DNA of 64,000 bases from NCBI RefSeq assembly GCF_020329435.1, contig NZ_JAGKJK010000006.1:186001-250000 (forward strand). Direction: 5' to 3'. Positions within the stretch are counted from its first letter, which is position 1. Each line of letters starts with the position of its first letter. The stretch comes from Bradyrhizobium hereditatis. GTDB lineage: Bacteria > Pseudomonadota > Alphaproteobacteria > Rhizobiales > Xanthobacteraceae. The translations under genes and the position numbers were made by a program. Shown one piece after another: positions 45,921 to 56,832 of the stretch. A model generated the notes under the pieces. That model did not search any database. It had not been told where the DNA came from and worked only from the letters and a program-made list of their open reading frames with translations.

Positions 45921-46696
45921 GCCGCAACCTTCAATGCCTCGGTCCGGATTTCCTCGACGAGCCGTTCCTTCAGCCTGACGAATTCAGGCGCGGTTTTGAT
46001 CTTGTAGGATCGCGGATGGGGCAGATCGATCACGATTTCGGCCTTGATGCGCCCGGGACGGGCGCTCATGACGATGACGCGATTGCCGAGAAAAATCGCC
46101 TCCTCGATATCATGGGTGACGAACAGCACGGTTTTCTGGTCGCGTTCCCAGATGCCGAGCAGCATTTCCTGCATCAGCATGCGGGTCTGATTATCCAGCG
46201 CGCCGAAGGGCTCGTCGAGCAATAGGATCTTGGGATCGTTGGCGAGGGCGCGGGCGATTGCCGTACGTTGCTGCATGCCGCCGGAGAGCTGCTTTGGCCA
46301 ATGATTCTCAAAGCCGGTTAGACCGACCCGATGAATGAATCCGTCGGCGATCTTGCCGCGATCCGCTTCGGAAACTCCGCGCTCACGCAGACCGAACGCG
46401 ATGTTTTCGCGCACGGTCAGCCACGGGAATAGCGTATAGGACTGAAACACCATGCCGCGATCCGCGCCGGGTCCCGTCACCTCAAGCCCATCCAACGTGA
46501 CGCGGCCGCTCGTCGGCTGATCGAGCCCGGCGATGATGCGCAGCAGTGTGGATTTTCCGCAGCCCGACGGCCCGAGGATGGTGACGAAGTCGTTATTGCC
46601 GACGCTGAGGTCGGTCGGCTCCAGTGCCCGCGTCGGCGCATGGCCGTGTCGCGCGGGAAAGGTACGGGACACCTGATCGATCTTCAGCATGGTCAT
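45911..46696 (-). CDS. SsuB/TauB-type ATPase of the hut-linked importer
   Basis: 261-residue ATPase: Walker A GPSGCGKST, Q-loop MVFQSYTLFPWLT, signature LSGGMQQRTAIARA, Walker B ILLLDEPFGALD, H-loop FVTHDIEEA. ATG 46696 overlaps the permease stop; the longer frame to 46891 lies within the permease gene. Last gene of the run hutF-hutC-binding protein-permease-ATPase, so the importer probably supplies histidine, urocanate or a related compound. Confidence 0.92.
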   Translation of the reverse strand: MTMLKIDQVSRTFPARHGHAPTRALEPTDLSVGNNDFVTILGPSGCGKSTLLRIIAGLDQPTSGRVTLDGLEVTGPGADRGMVFQSYTLFPWLTVRENIAFGLRERGVSEADRGKIADGFIHRVGLTGFENHWPKQLSGGMQQRTAIARALANDPKILLLDEPFGALDNQTRMLMQEMLLGIWERDQKTVLFVTHDIEEAIFLGNRVIVMSARPGRIKAEIVIDLPHPRSYKIKTAPEFVRLKERLVEEIRTEALKVAAHA

Positions 46697-47466
46697 GCGA
46701 GTTTCCACGGAAACAGCCAGGCATTGAAAGCCTTGAACAGGAAGTCCGATACGAGGCCGATCAGCCCGATGACAATGATGCCGAAGATGATCTGACCGGT
46801 ATTGAGCAGCGCCTGGCTGTCGGTGATCATGTGGCCGATGCCCGACGATGAGCCAATGAGCTCGGCGACGATGACGTAGGTCCACGCCCAACCGAGAACG
46901 AGCCGAAGGATTTCTGCGATCTCGGGAGCGGAAGAGGGCAGCAGCACGCGGCCGATGATGCCGCGGTCACTGGCTCCCAGCGTATATGCCGCCTCAACAA
47001 GGTCGCGCCGTGTGCTGCCGACGGTTACTGCGACCATCAGGATGATCTGAAAGACAGAACCGATGAAAATAACCAGCAGCTTCTGTAGCTCGCCGATGCC
47101 CGCCCACAGGATCAACAATGGGATGAAGGCCGACGCGGGCAGATAACGCGCAAACGAAACGAACGGCTCCAGGAAAGCCTCGATCGGTTTGTAGGCGCCC
47201 ATCAGAACGCCTGTAGGTACTGCGATGATCGCCGCCAGCACAAAGCCGCCGACGACCCGCCAGATTGTCATGGCGATGTCGAACAGGAAGCCATGCTTGG
47301 TCAAGAGCTCCCAGCCTTCCTGCAACATGGTCAGCGGGTTGGCGAGGAACGTCTTAGAAACGTGACCGCCGAAGGTTGCCCATGCCCACAGGGCCACGAA
47401 CAGCACAAAGAACGCGAAGCCATACGCTGCGCGCTGCTTCGATGTCACAGGGGCGAGGGGACGCAT
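46693..47466 (-). CDS. SsuC/TauC-type permease of the hut-linked importer
   Basis: 257-residue membrane subunit with about six spans and an EAA loop (DLVEAAYTLGASDRGIIGRVLLP). ATG 47466 (MRPLAPVTS) is chosen over an upstream start at 47508; a weak AAGGA site lies about 13 bases before it. Overlaps the ATPase gene by four bases. Differs from the classic HutV/HutW histidine system, which is of the glycine-betaine type. Confidence 0.9.
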   Translation of the reverse strand: MRPLAPVTSKQRAAYGFAFFVLFVALWAWATFGGHVSKTFLANPLTMLQEGWELLTKHGFLFDIAMTIWRVVGGFVLAAIIAVPTGVLMGAYKPIEAFLEPFVSFARYLPASAFIPLLILWAGIGELQKLLVIFIGSVFQIILMVAVTVGSTRRDLVEAAYTLGASDRGIIGRVLLPSSAPEIAEILRLVLGWAWTYVIVAELIGSSSGIGHMITDSQALLNTGQIIFGIIVIGLIGLVSDFLFKAFNAWLFPWKLA

Positions 47467-47552
47467 CACACGGCAAATTCCTTGAAAGCGGCTCGCTGAT
47501 CGCAGCAAGTCCCGCTACCCCATGGGGAAGCGGGACCACCGCGCGCGGAGAG

Positions 47553-48497
47553 TTACTTGATGAAGCTTGTGTCGACGAGATCGTCGATCTTCGGAACCGA
47601 TTTGATGATGCCGATTTCGAGCAACAGGTCTGCAGCCTCCTTGGTGAAGGCCTGCCACTCGCCCGCGAAGAATTTCTGGTTCGCGGCCTTGTCCTGCCAG
47701 CGCAGATACTTTGCCGAATTGCCGAACTGTTCGCCGGTTTGCTTCACATCGGCGCCCATGATCTCGTAGGACTTGGCCTGGTTCGTTTCGATCATAGCCA
47801 CGGCCTCGAAATAGCTGTCGGCCAGCGCCTTCGCGGCTTTGGGATTGTCGGTCAGGAATTTCGGCGTGCAGCCGAACGTGTCCATGATCATCGGGTAGTC
47901 GAGCGTCGTTGCGATGATCTTGCCCTTATCCGGTGCGGCGCGCACGGTCGACAAATAAGGCTCATAGGTCATGGCTGCATCGTTCTGGCCGGACACGAAT
48001 GCCTGCGCTGCCGCGGCTGGCTCCAGGTTCACGACCGTGACGTCCTTGACCGAGAGGCCGTTCTTCTTGAGCATCCAGGCCAGGGTGAAATAGGGAGCCG
48101 TGCCGGGAGCGGACGCGGCGACCGTCTTGCCCTTCAGATCCTTGATCGAAGCGACATCGTTCCGCACGGCCAGGCCGTCGGCGCCGTAGCTTTTGTCGAG
48201 CTGGAAGATCTGCTTGGTTGCAACACCATTGGCATTCCAGACTATCCAAGTTTCGACCGTGGTTGCCGCGCACTGGATGTCACCGGAGGCAATAGCCAGG
48301 TGCCGGTCCTTCTGCGGAATCTTCTTGATGGTCACATCGAGACCGTTCTTCTTGAAGATGCCCGCCTGGCTTGCAAGCGTGAGCGGCGCAAATCCGGTCC
48401 AGCCCGAGATTCCGATACCGACCTTCACATCCTGGGCGAACGCTGGCGCGGACACCAGAAAAGCGGCGGTTGCTGCAAATACTCCGAGATTACGCAT
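47553..48497 (-). CDS. NMT1/SsuA-type binding protein of the hut-linked importer
   Basis: 314 residues: signal peptide at 1-21 (ending SAPAFAQ), then VGIGISGWTGFAPLTLASQAG and a two-lobe NMT1 fold with LKGKTVAASAPGTAPYF and MTYEPYLSTVR. AGAGGATAT precedes the ATG. It follows hutC by 120 bases that contain a sigma54-like promoter, so the importer can be transcribed on its own under nitrogen control as well as from hutF. Ligand not proven; histidine or urocanate is the contextual guess. Confidence 0.9.
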   Translation of the reverse strand: MRNLGVFAATAAFLVSAPAFAQDVKVGIGISGWTGFAPLTLASQAGIFKKNGLDVTIKKIPQKDRHLAIASGDIQCAATTVETWIVWNANGVATKQIFQLDKSYGADGLAVRNDVASIKDLKGKTVAASAPGTAPYFTLAWMLKKNGLSVKDVTVVNLEPAAAAQAFVSGQNDAAMTYEPYLSTVRAAPDKGKIIATTLDYPMIMDTFGCTPKFLTDNPKAAKALADSYFEAVAMIETNQAKSYEIMGADVKQTGEQFGNSAKYLRWQDKAANQKFFAGEWQAFTKEAADLLLEIGIIKSVPKIDDLVDTSFIK

Positions 48498-48575
48498 GGC
48501 TATATCCTCTTGGTTGTTTCATGGATTGCTTGCTGTTCGTCATTTCAAACCTGTGCGGCCAATTGCAAAAGCAGT

Positions 48576-48591
48576 TGCATAAATTGTGCCG
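48576..48591 (-). promoter_or_regulatory. Candidate sigma54 promoter for the hut-linked importer
   Basis: Read on the minus strand, CGGCACAATTTATGCA matches the -24/-12 pattern: GG and GC are exactly 12 apart and flanked by CAC and A as in the consensus; the bases before GG and two before GC deviate. Transcription would begin near 48565, about 70 bases before the binding-protein start. Nitrogen-regulated histidine use makes it sensible. Confidence 0.5.
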
Positions 48592-48617
48592 TTTTCACGC
48601 TTGTCGATATCCTCGCC

Positions 48618-49361
48618 TTAGCCGCCCTTGAAGCGGGCAACCAATTTGTGGGATTCGCCTGGATAGACGAGGCGCACGGCGGTCAGCGTTCGCGCGCTGC
48701 GCCAGGTGTGCCGGTCGATCACTAGGCAGGGGGCGCCGATTGTAATGTCCAGTGCTGCTGCGATCTGCTCGTCAGCTGCGATCGCGCTGATCGAATGTTC
48801 GGCCTCCGTCCACGGGACATGGTGGAGCAGCCAGGTGCCAGGTGGTTCGATCGCAAAATCTGCCGTGGCCGCTTCAGGCACCGCGTCTAGGTCGATCAGC
48901 CTGTCCTCGATCGCGAACGGCACGCCATCGGCACTGTGGCGGCATGAGATCGCGACCACTTTGCCGGTTTTCGATATCCCAAGACGGATGCGGTCGGCAG
49001 CGTTGGCCGCTCGGCGCGAGGACCGGATCAGCTGATAGCCGTAGCTGCGGCCGAGCGAGGTGATCTCTGCGCGGATATCGGGAATCGTCAGGACTGCAGA
49101 CAGGAATTTGGGACGGCGCACAAACGTACCCGCTCGCCGGCGCCGCTCGATGAGATCGGCTTGCGCCAGCTCCGACAGCGCCTTGTTCACCGTCATTCGT
49201 GAGCAGCCATAGCGCGTCATCAGCTGGTGCTCGAACGGGATGCGGTGACCCGGCGGCCATTCACCGGTCAGAATGCGGCGCTCGATATCGAGCCTGATCT
49301 GCTTGTACAGCGTCGGCTTGTCGGCTGCCTGAAATTTGTCGCGGTCGATCGAGAGGCTCAT
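48618..49361 (-). CDS. hutC: Histidine utilisation repressor
   Basis: 247-residue GntR/HutC-family repressor: winged helix-turn-helix at residues 14-80 (PTLYKQIRLDIERRILTGEW, then CSRMTVNKALSELAQADLIE) and the UTRA ligand domain that binds urocanate. ATG 49361 overlaps the hutF stop; the longer frame to 49463 lies in hutF. It probably binds the dyad in the hutF-hutI promoter and is released by urocanate. Confidence 0.94.
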   Translation of the reverse strand: MSLSIDRDKFQAADKPTLYKQIRLDIERRILTGEWPPGHRIPFEHQLMTRYGCSRMTVNKALSELAQADLIERRRRAGTFVRRPKFLSAVLTIPDIRAEITSLGRSYGYQLIRSSRRAANAADRIRLGISKTGKVVAISCRHSADGVPFAIEDRLIDLDAVPEAATADFAIEPPGTWLLHHVPWTEAEHSISAIAADEQIAAALDITIGAPCLVIDRHTWRSARTLTAVRLVYPGESHKLVARFKGG

Positions 49362-50716
49362 GCCACGAGCCTCCGGACGGTTGCGTTGAATGCGTCGCGC
49401 GCCTTTTGGCGGAGCCGGTGGCGTCCACCCTCGACAACTTTGTTTCCACCCGCCCATACGCATGCGACGGCACCCGAGCCCGCTGCGAAAATCCAGCCGT
49501 CGAGGATGGCATCGCCGCGACGCCCGGCGAGCGAGGGATGCGTGGTGTCGAGGGTCACGATATCAGCACGTGCACCTGGCTGGATACCGACGACCGGCTG
49601 CACAGTCGCTTGGGCGCCGCCAGTCAGCGCAGCGTCGAACAGCGTTCGGCCGGTTGAAATGCCGGGACCGCCGGATAACACATTACGCTCGCGGCGTTTC
49701 AAGCGTTGACCATACTCAAGTTGACGCAGTTCGTCGGCGACGCCGACCAGCACGTTGGAGTCCGTACCGATGCCGAACCGGCCGCGGGCTTCGAGGAATT
49801 CGCAAGCTGGAAAAATGCCGTCGCCAAGGCTCGCTTCGGTCACCGGGCAGAGACCCGCGACTGCACCGTTGCTTGCAAGTGCGGCGGTTTCGGTCTCGGT
49901 CATGTGGGTCGCATGGATCAGGCACCAGCGCTGATCTACGGCTGCATGTTCGAGCAGCCACTCGACCGGCCGCCGGCCCGACCAGGCGACGCACTCCTCG
50001 ACTTCCTTGACCTGTTCGGCGGCATGGATATGCACCGGTCCGGCTTCAGCCAGGGGCAGGATGGCTGCCAGTTCGTCCGGCGTCACCGCGCGCAGGCTGT
50101 GCGGAGCGATGCCGATATTGGCGCCGGGCAGTTTGCGTACGGCCATCCGTGTGGCGTCGATCAGCTTGGCAAACTGGTCGATCGAGCAGATGAACCGGCG
50201 TTGGCCGGCATGCGGTGCGGCTCCGCCAAACGAGCTGTGCGCGTAGAAACTCGGCAGCAGTGTCAGCCCTATGCCGGTGATCTCGGCGGCTCGCGCAATT
50301 CGCGCCGCCATCTCGGCAGGATTGGTGTAGGGCGCGCCGTCGTGGTCGTGGTGGAGATAGTGGAATTCCCCGACGCGAGTGAAGCCCTGCTCGAGCATCT
50401 CGGCATAGAGCAGCGTCGCGACGGCTTCGGTGTCTTCAGGCGTCATCTCGAGCGCGAAGCGATACATCGTCTCACGCCATGTCCAGAACGTATCCGCAGA
50501 ATTACCGCGCGTTTCGGCGAGCCCTGCCATGCCACGCTGGAACGCGTGGCTATGCAGGCTCGTTATTCCGGGAATTGCCAGCTTGTGGCGTTCGTCATGG
50601 GGGCTAGGAGCCACGCCGGCCGTAACCTTCGTGATGGTGTGATCCGTCACCACCACCTGCACGTCATCGGCCCAGCCGGAGGGCAGTAGTGCCGATGCGA
50701 AATGCAGTGTCGACAT
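49358..50716 (-). CDS. hutF: Formimidoylglutamate deiminase
   Basis: 452-residue amidohydrolase-fold enzyme that converts N-formimino-L-glutamate to N-formyl-L-glutamate plus ammonia, the hallmark of the five-step histidine route. Metal-binding HSH is visible in GITSLHSHAFQRGMAG, with later ligands in HIHAAEQ and GIGTDSNVLV. It is divergent from hutI with 87 bases between, containing a HutC-like operator. Its product needs an N-formylglutamate deformylase (hutG), which is not in this window. Confidence 0.95.
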   Translation of the reverse strand: MSTLHFASALLPSGWADDVQVVVTDHTITKVTAGVAPSPHDERHKLAIPGITSLHSHAFQRGMAGLAETRGNSADTFWTWRETMYRFALEMTPEDTEAVATLLYAEMLEQGFTRVGEFHYLHHDHDGAPYTNPAEMAARIARAAEITGIGLTLLPSFYAHSSFGGAAPHAGQRRFICSIDQFAKLIDATRMAVRKLPGANIGIAPHSLRAVTPDELAAILPLAEAGPVHIHAAEQVKEVEECVAWSGRRPVEWLLEHAAVDQRWCLIHATHMTETETAALASNGAVAGLCPVTEASLGDGIFPACEFLEARGRFGIGTDSNVLVGVADELRQLEYGQRLKRRERNVLSGGPGISTGRTLFDAALTGGAQATVQPVVGIQPGARADIVTLDTTHPSLAGRRGDAILDGWIFAAGSGAVACVWAGGNKVVEGGRHRLRQKARDAFNATVRRLVA

Positions 50717-50753
50717 GTTTCCAAACCGGCTGGACAGAACATGCGGGTGATTT

Positions 50754-50767
50754 TATGTATAGACATA
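50754..50767. promoter_or_regulatory. HutC-like operator in the hutF-hutI promoter
   Basis: TATGT (50754-50758) and ACATA (50763-50767) flank ATAG, an AT-rich dyad in otherwise GC-rich DNA. It lies 38 bases from the hutF start and 37 from the hutI start, well placed for repression of both directions by HutC. Similar TGTATA/TATACA-type sites are known for HutC proteins. Confidence 0.6.
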
Positions 50768-50803
50768 TAGACGCGTCAAGCTCCTATCGCTGAGGAGAGC
50801 TGC

Positions 50804-52018
50804 ATGGCCGAGCGCTTCGATCGAATCTGGCTCAATGCCCGGCTCGCCACGGTCCGCGAGGATATGCCCGGGCTCGGTGAGATCGAGGACGGCCTGATCG
50901 CCTCGCGCGACGGCCGCATCATCTTCGCGGGCAGCCGTTCCGATTTCCCGTCAAATGCCGATGCCGTCGAGCGGATCGATTGCGCGGGACGGTGGATTAC
51001 GCCCGGGCTGGTGGATTGTCACACTCATCTGGTTTTTGGCGGAAACCGCGCGCACGAGTTTGAGCTGCGGCTGCAGGGGGCTAGCTACGAAGAGATTGCG
51101 CGCGCGGGTGGCGGCATCGTCTCGACCGTCGCGGCTACCCGCGCGTCTAGCGAGGCTGAACTTGTCGCCGGCGCAATGCCAAGGCTCGATGCCCTGATCG
51201 GCGAAGGCGTGACGACGCTGGAGATCAAATCCGGCTATGGGCTCAATACTGAAACCGAGATGCGTCAGCTATCAGCGGCGCGTGCGCTGGAAAGCACCCG
51301 GCCGATCACCATCCGCACATCGTTTCTTGGCGCGCACGCGCTGCCGCCGGAAGCCAATGGCGACAAAGATCGATATATCGATCTTGTTTGCCGGGAGATG
51401 TTGCCAGCGGTGGCGCAGGCCGGATTAGCCGATGCAGTCGATGCCTTCATGGAAGGTATCGCGTTCTCGGGCGATCAAACGGCGCGGGTGTTCCGTGCGG
51501 CAAAGTCGCTTGGACTACCGGTCAAGCTGCACGCGGATCAGTTGTTGAATCTCGGCGGGGCCGCACTTGCTGCGGAATTCTCGGCTTTGTCCGCAGATCA
51601 TCTGGAGCACACGGACGAGGCCGGTGTGGCGGCTATGGCGAGGGCAGGCACGGTCGCGGTGCTTCTGCCGGGCGCGTTCTATTTCATTCGCGAGACGAAG
51701 AAGCCGCCGGTCGAGTTGTTCCGTGCCCACGGCGTGAAGATGGCGCTCGCTACCGACTGCAATCCTGGCAGCTCGCCGCTCACGTCGCTTCTGCTGGCGA
51801 TGAATATGGGCGCGACCCTGTTCCGGATGACGGTGGCCGAATGCCTCGCCGGCGTGACGCGGGAAGGAGCGCGCGCGCTTGGCGCTCTCACTGAGACCGG
51901 CACTCTCGAGCCCGGCAAATGGTGCGATCTCGCGATCTGGGACATCGACCGGCCTGCCGAGCTCATCTACCGGATGGGTTTCAATCCGCTGCACCGCCGG
52001 GTGTGGAGGGGACAATGA
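50804..52018 (+). CDS. hutI: Imidazolonepropionase
   Basis: 404 residues, normal length. It hydrolyses 4-imidazolone-5-propionate to N-formimino-glutamate. Amidohydrolase signature [12 protein letters not shown] provides the metal histidines; KSGYGL, LHADQL and [13 protein letters not shown] are conserved active-site segments. GAGGAGA precedes the ATG. Its stop overlaps the hutH start by four bases. First gene of hutI-hutH-hutU. Confidence 0.96.
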   Translation: MAERFDRIWLNARLATVREDMPGLGEIEDGLIASRDGRIIFAGSRSDFPSNADAVERIDCAGRWITPGLVDCHTHLVFGGNRAHEFELRLQGASYEEIARAGGGIVSTVAATRASSEAELVAGAMPRLDALIGEGVTTLEIKSGYGLNTETEMRQLSAARALESTRPITIRTSFLGAHALPPEANGDKDRYIDLVCREMLPAVAQAGLADAVDAFMEGIAFSGDQTARVFRAAKSLGLPVKLHADQLLNLGGAALAAEFSALSADHLEHTDEAGVAAMARAGTVAVLLPGAFYFIRETKKPPVELFRAHGVKMALATDCNPGSSPLTSLLLAMNMGATLFRMTVAECLAGVTREGARALGALTETGTLEPGKWCDLAIWDIDRPAELIYRMGFNPLHRRVWRGQ

Positions 52019-53592
52019 GCGAGCGCGACGCTTCCATTGTCGTTTCGCCCGGAAGGGTCAGCCTCAGTGATCTGCAGCAGGTGCTTGCGGGCGCATCTGT
52101 GGTGCTCGATCCGTCATTTTGGCCACGCGTGGAGGCTGCATCGGCCATTGTGGCGAAGGCCGCGCACTCCGACGTGCCAGCTTACGGCATCAACACTGGC
52201 TTTGGAAAACTCGCGTCGCGGCGCATTCCGTCGGATCAGACGACGCTGCTGCAACGCAACCTCATCGTGTCGCATTGCTGCGGGGTAGGACAGCCCACGC
52301 CCGAACCAATTGTCCGCCTGATGATGGCGCTCAAGGTCGTCTCGCTGGGGCGCGGCGCTTCGGGCGTGCGCCGCGAGGTCATCGAGCAACTCCAGGCGAT
52401 GCTCGCGCGGGGCATTTGTCCGCTGGTGCCGCAGCAGGGATCGGTCGGGGCATCCGGTGATCTGGCGCCGCTGGCGCACATGACCGCCGTCATGATCGGA
52501 GAGGGGCAGGCGCTTGTTGGTGGAAAAATTGTGGCGGGCCGCGATGCGCTGGCGGCAGCCGATCTTGCGCCGATCACGCTCGGGCCGAAGGAAGGTCTTG
52601 CGCTGATCAACGGTACGCAGTTTTCGAGCGCCTATGCCATTTCCGGGCTGTTGCGCGGCCACGGTCTGGCCTGTGCCGCGCTGGTGACAGGCGCTCTGTC
52701 GGTCGATGCGGCCATGGCCTCGACGGCCCCGTTCCGCCCGGAGATTCAGCGGCTGCGGGGGCATGACGGACAAGTCGCCGCCGGCGCCGCCTTGACAGCA
52801 CTGCTAGAGGGCAGCGACATCCGCATGTCGCATCTCGAAGGCGACGAGCGCGTACAGGATCCCTATTGCCTGCGCTGTCAGCCGCAGGTAGCCGGCGCCG
52901 CGCTCGATATTTTGACACAAGCCGCTCGCACGTTGACGATTGAGGCCAACGCCGTCACGGACAACCCGCTGGTGCTGGTTGATACCGGAGAGATCGTTTC
53001 GGGCGGAAATTTTCACGCGGAGCCGGTCGCATTTGCGGCCGATCAGATTGCGCTGGCCTTGTCCGAGATCGGTGCGATCAGCGAGCGCCGCATCGCCACA
53101 CTGGTCGATCCAGCGCTGAACTTCGGCCTGCCGCCGTTCCTGACCCCTGATCCCGGCATCAACTCCGGCTTCATGATCGCCGAAGTGACGGCGGCTGCGC
53201 TCTATGCCGAAAACAAGCAACGCGCCGCGGCCTGTTCGATCGATTCGACGCCGACCAGCGCCAACCAGGAAGATCATGTGTCGATGGCCGCGCACGCGGC
53301 GCGCCGGTTATCTGACATGGCTGATAATCTCGCCACCATTCTGGGCATCGAGCTATTGGTTGCGGCGCAAGGCATCGGCCTGCGCGCCCCGCATACCACC
53401 AGCCCTGCGCTTGCCGCGGTCATTGCCGTGTTGCGGGAGCAGGTGCCACCGCTTGGTCATGATCGCTACATGGCCGACGATCTCAAGAAGGCTGCGGCGC
53501 TGGTCGAAGCCGGCGCATTGCCGGCCGCTGCGATTTCCGTGCTTGAGAATAACCCGTTTCCAAACCTTGCCGAGAGAGGTCATCTGTCATGA
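52015..53592 (+). CDS. hutH: Histidine ammonia-lyase
   Basis: 525 residues. It removes ammonia from histidine to give urocanate. The MIO prosthetic group forms from A146-S147-G148 ([12 protein letters not shown]). The active-site loop [14 protein letters not shown] and [18 protein letters not shown] are also intact. ATG 52015 overlaps the hutI stop; the frame continues upstream within hutI and is not used. The stop overlaps hutU. Confidence 0.96.
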   Translation: MSERDASIVVSPGRVSLSDLQQVLAGASVVLDPSFWPRVEAASAIVAKAAHSDVPAYGINTGFGKLASRRIPSDQTTLLQRNLIVSHCCGVGQPTPEPIVRLMMALKVVSLGRGASGVRREVIEQLQAMLARGICPLVPQQGSVGASGDLAPLAHMTAVMIGEGQALVGGKIVAGRDALAAADLAPITLGPKEGLALINGTQFSSAYAISGLLRGHGLACAALVTGALSVDAAMASTAPFRPEIQRLRGHDGQVAAGAALTALLEGSDIRMSHLEGDERVQDPYCLRCQPQVAGAALDILTQAARTLTIEANAVTDNPLVLVDTGEIVSGGNFHAEPVAFAADQIALALSEIGAISERRIATLVDPALNFGLPPFLTPDPGINSGFMIAEVTAAALYAENKQRAAACSIDSTPTSANQEDHVSMAAHAARRLSDMADNLATILGIELLVAAQGIGLRAPHTTSPALAAVIAVLREQVPPLGHDRYMADDLKKAAALVEAGALPAAAISVLENNPFPNLAERGHLS

Positions 53593-55259
53593 ACCGCCGA
53601 CTGGACAACGACCGCGTGATCCGCTCGCCCCGCGGGCCTGAGATCAGCGCCAAGAGTTGGCTGACGGAAGCACCGCTTCGAATGCTGATGAATAACCTCG
53701 ATCCCGACGTCGCCGAACGGCCGAGTGAGCTCGTCGTCTATGGCGGTATAGGCCGCGCCGCGCGCGACTGGGAAAGCTTCGATCGCATCGTCGCCTCGCT
53801 GCGCAAGCTCGAGGGCGACCAGACGCTGGTGGTTCAGTCAGGCAAGCCGGTCGGAATTTTCCGCACTCATGCCGATGCGCCGCGGGTGCTGATTGCGAAT
53901 TCGAACCTGGTGCCGCACTGGGCGACGCTCGACCACTTCAATGACCTAGACAGGCAGGGCCTGATGATGTTCGGGCAGATGACGGCCGGATCGTGGATCT
54001 ACATCGGCAGCCAGGGTATCGTGCAGGGAACGTATGAAACGTTTGTCGAAGTGGGGCGGCGCCATTACGGCGGCAACCTTGCGGGCAAGTGGATCCTGAC
54101 CGCGGGTCTCGGCGGTATGGGCGGCGCACAACCCCTTGCTGCGACGATGGCCGGCGCGTCGATGCTTGCGATCGAGTGCCAGCCGAGCCGCATCGAGATG
54201 CGCTTGCGCACGGGTTACCTCGATCGGCAGGCAAGCACGCTGGACGAGGCGCTCGCGGCCATGGCAGAGGCAGCGCAGAGCAAGAAGCCGGTCTCCGTCG
54301 GCCTGCTCGGTAATGCCGCAGATATTTTTCCCGAGTTGGTGCGCCGCGGCGTGAGGCCCGATATTGTCACCGACCAGACCAGCGCGCACGATCCGATCAA
54401 TGGTTACCTGCCGAAGGGGTGGACGCTCGCGGAATGGGAGTCCCGACGTGCGGTTGATCCGAAAGCGGTCGAAGTCGCGGCGAAGACCTCGATGGTCGGC
54501 CATGTCCAGGCTATGCTGGACTTCCACGCTCAGGGCATTCCAACACTCGACTATGGCAACAACATCCGCCAGATGGCGAAGGATATGGGGCTGAAGAATG
54601 CGTTCGATTTCCCCGGTTTCGTTCCGGCCTACATCCGACCGTTGTTCTGCCGCGGCATCGGCCCGTTCCGGTGGGCCGCGCTATCAGGGGATCCCGAAGA
54701 TATCTTCCGCACCGACGCCAAGGTTAAGGAGCTGATGCCGGAAGATAAGCATCTGCACAATTGGCTCGGCATGGCGAAGGCGCGGATCAAGTTCCAGGGA
54801 TTGCCGGCGCGGATTTGTTGGGTCGGTCTTGGCGATCGCCATCGCCTGGGCATGGCATTCAATGAAATGGTGGCGCGCGGCGAGCTCAAGGCGCCGATCG
54901 TCATCGGCCGCGATCATCTCGACAGCGGCTCGGTTGCGAGCCCGAACCGCGAAACCGAAGCGATGCGCGACGGCTCGGATGCAGTGTCCGACTGGCCGCT
55001 GCTAAATGCGCTGCTCAACTGTGCCAGCGGGGCCACGTGGGTTTCGCTGCACCATGGCGGCGGCGTCGGCATAGGTTATTCGCAGCACGCCGGCATGGTG
55101 ATTGTCGCCGACGGGACGCCAGAAGCTGCGCGCCGCATCGAGCGCGTGCTTTGGAACGATCCGGCGAGTGGGGTCATGCGCCATGCCGACGCGGGCTATG
55201 AAAGCGCGATTGCATGTGCCCGTGCCAACGGACTCGATCTGCCCAGCCTGGCGTTGTAG
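53589..55259 (+). CDS. hutU: Urocanate hydratase
   Basis: 556 residues, typical of urocanase. It adds water to urocanate using tightly bound NAD as electrophile, yielding imidazolonepropionate. Conserved segments include [37 protein letters not shown] (NAD site) and [17 protein letters not shown]; the usual active-site cysteine is in the [12 protein letters not shown] segment. Overlaps hutH by four bases and ends the rightward hut run. Confidence 0.96.
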   Translation: MNRRLDNDRVIRSPRGPEISAKSWLTEAPLRMLMNNLDPDVAERPSELVVYGGIGRAARDWESFDRIVASLRKLEGDQTLVVQSGKPVGIFRTHADAPRVLIANSNLVPHWATLDHFNDLDRQGLMMFGQMTAGSWIYIGSQGIVQGTYETFVEVGRRHYGGNLAGKWILTAGLGGMGGAQPLAATMAGASMLAIECQPSRIEMRLRTGYLDRQASTLDEALAAMAEAAQSKKPVSVGLLGNAADIFPELVRRGVRPDIVTDQTSAHDPINGYLPKGWTLAEWESRRAVDPKAVEVAAKTSMVGHVQAMLDFHAQGIPTLDYGNNIRQMAKDMGLKNAFDFPGFVPAYIRPLFCRGIGPFRWAALSGDPEDIFRTDAKVKELMPEDKHLHNWLGMAKARIKFQGLPARICWVGLGDRHRLGMAFNEMVARGELKAPIVIGRDHLDSGSVASPNRETEAMRDGSDAVSDWPLLNALLNCASGATWVSLHHGGGVGIGYSQHAGMVIVADGTPEAARRIERVLWNDPASGVMRHADAGYESAIACARANGLDLPSLAL

Positions 55260-55329
55260 CGCACCGGAGAATTGATGCTGCCGATGTGTACGCCGGGCTC
55301 GATGTTCTCTCAAGACAGCGAGGTAGGCC

Positions 55330-56613
55330 ATGGTGAAACCGTTTCCGTCGAAAACCCACATCGGCAACCACGTGCTGCATCCCGAAACGCTGATGCTGAA
55401 CTACGGCTACGATCCGCAGCTGTCGGAAGGAGCCGTCAAACCACCGGTTTTCCTGACCTCGACCTTTGTCTTCAGGACCGCAGAAGACGGAAAGGACTTC
55501 TTCGACTACGTTGCGGGCAGGCGCGAGCCCCCGGAAGGGATGGGCGCGGGCCTGGTCTATTCGCGGTTCAATCATCCCAACAGCGAGATCGTGGAAGACC
55601 GGCTTGCCGTCTACGAGCGCGCGGAATCCTGCGCGCTGTTTTCGTCCGGCATGTCGGCGATTGCGACCACAATCTTGGCCTTCGCGCGGCCGGGCGACGT
55701 GATCCTGCATTCGCAGCCGCTCTACGGGGGAACGGAAACGCTACTTGCGAAGACGCTGGCCAACTTCTCGATCCGCGCAGTGGGCTTTGCCGACGGTATC
55801 GACGAGGACGCTGTCGAGCTGGCGGCTGACGATGCAATGCAAAAGGGGCGGGTTGCGATGATTCTCATTGAAACCCCGGCAAATCCGACCAACGGCCTAG
55901 TCGATATCGCGATGGTTCGCCGCATTGCCGACAACATCGGCAAGGCACAGGACTACACGCCAATCGTTGCATGCGACAATACGCTGCTAGGCCCGGTTTT
56001 CCAGCGGCCGATCGAACATGGCGCCGATCTTTCGCTGTATTCGCTGACCAAATATGTCGGTGGTCATTCCGACCTGATCGCTGGCGCTGCGCTCGGCTCA
56101 AAAGACCTCATGAAGGACATCAAGGCGCTGCGAGGCGCGATCGGCACCCAGCTGGATCCTCATTCCTGCTGGATGCTGGGCCGCTCGCTCGAGACGCTGA
56201 ACTTACGCATGGAAAAGGCCAACCAGAATGCGCGTCTCGTGGCGGATTATCTACGCGACCACGACAAGGTGAAGAGGGTTCACTACCTTGCTCACCACGA
56301 CGAAGCTTCGGACGCCGGCCGCTTGTTCGCGCGACAATGCCTGGGCGCGGGTTCAACGTTTTCGTTCGACATCGCCGGCGGGCAGGCGGCGGCGTCCCGA
56401 TTTTTGAACGCGCTGCAAATCTTCAAGCTGGCGGTGAGCCTGGGCGGCACGGAGTCGCTTGCCAGCTTGCCCGCAAGCATGACCCACTCCGGCGTGCCGG
56501 TTGAAATCCGTCAGAAGATAGGTGTCCTCGACTCCACGATTCGACTGTCGATCGGCATCGAGCATCCGTCTGACCTGATCGCAGACATTGCGCAGGCCTT
56601 GAACAAGGCATAG
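55330..56613 (+). CDS. PLP-dependent gamma-lyase/cystathionine gamma-synthase family enzyme
   Basis: 427-residue cystathionine/methionine metabolism enzyme. The PLP lysine is in [17 protein letters not shown]; the aspartate that binds the pyridine nitrogen is in [29 protein letters not shown] is near the active site. Within the family it could be a methionine gamma-lyase or cystathionine gamma-synthase; the sequence does not decide. GAGGTAGG precedes the ATG, 70 bases after hutU, so co-transcription with hut is possible, though the chemistry is unrelated to histidine. Confidence 0.9.
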   Translation: MVKPFPSKTHIGNHVLHPETLMLNYGYDPQLSEGAVKPPVFLTSTFVFRTAEDGKDFFDYVAGRREPPEGMGAGLVYSRFNHPNSEIVEDRLAVYERAESCALFSSGMSAIATTILAFARPGDVILHSQPLYGGTETLLAKTLANFSIRAVGFADGIDEDAVELAADDAMQKGRVAMILIETPANPTNGLVDIAMVRRIADNIGKAQDYTPIVACDNTLLGPVFQRPIEHGADLSLYSLTKYVGGHSDLIAGAALGSKDLMKDIKALRGAIGTQLDPHSCWMLGRSLETLNLRMEKANQNARLVADYLRDHDKVKRVHYLAHHDEASDAGRLFARQCLGAGSTFSFDIAGGQAAASRFLNALQIFKLAVSLGGTESLASLPASMTHSGVPVEIRQKIGVLDSTIRLSIGIEHPSDLIADIAQALNKA

Positions 56614-56832
56614 CTGCTTTGCGAGGCTGATGGAGCAACCCGCCGGTTTTTGCTCCCGAGACTTCTCGGCCGGCGTAAGCAGGCAATCGCTATTGCGAGG
56701 CGTGGCCCGGGTTGCCGCGAAGACGCGAAGCCGTCTCGGTTAGATAGGCCGCCGTTAGCGCGATGAGATATCTGTCACATAAACGATATAAAGGACGCTG
56801 TCGCCTGAACCCCTGCCGTCAAGGAGCCAGCT

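Noticed and set aside
48618-49463. Longer hutC start at 49463
   Set aside because: Extension lies inside hutF in another frame; ATG 49361 overlaps the hutF stop and begins where HutC proteins begin.
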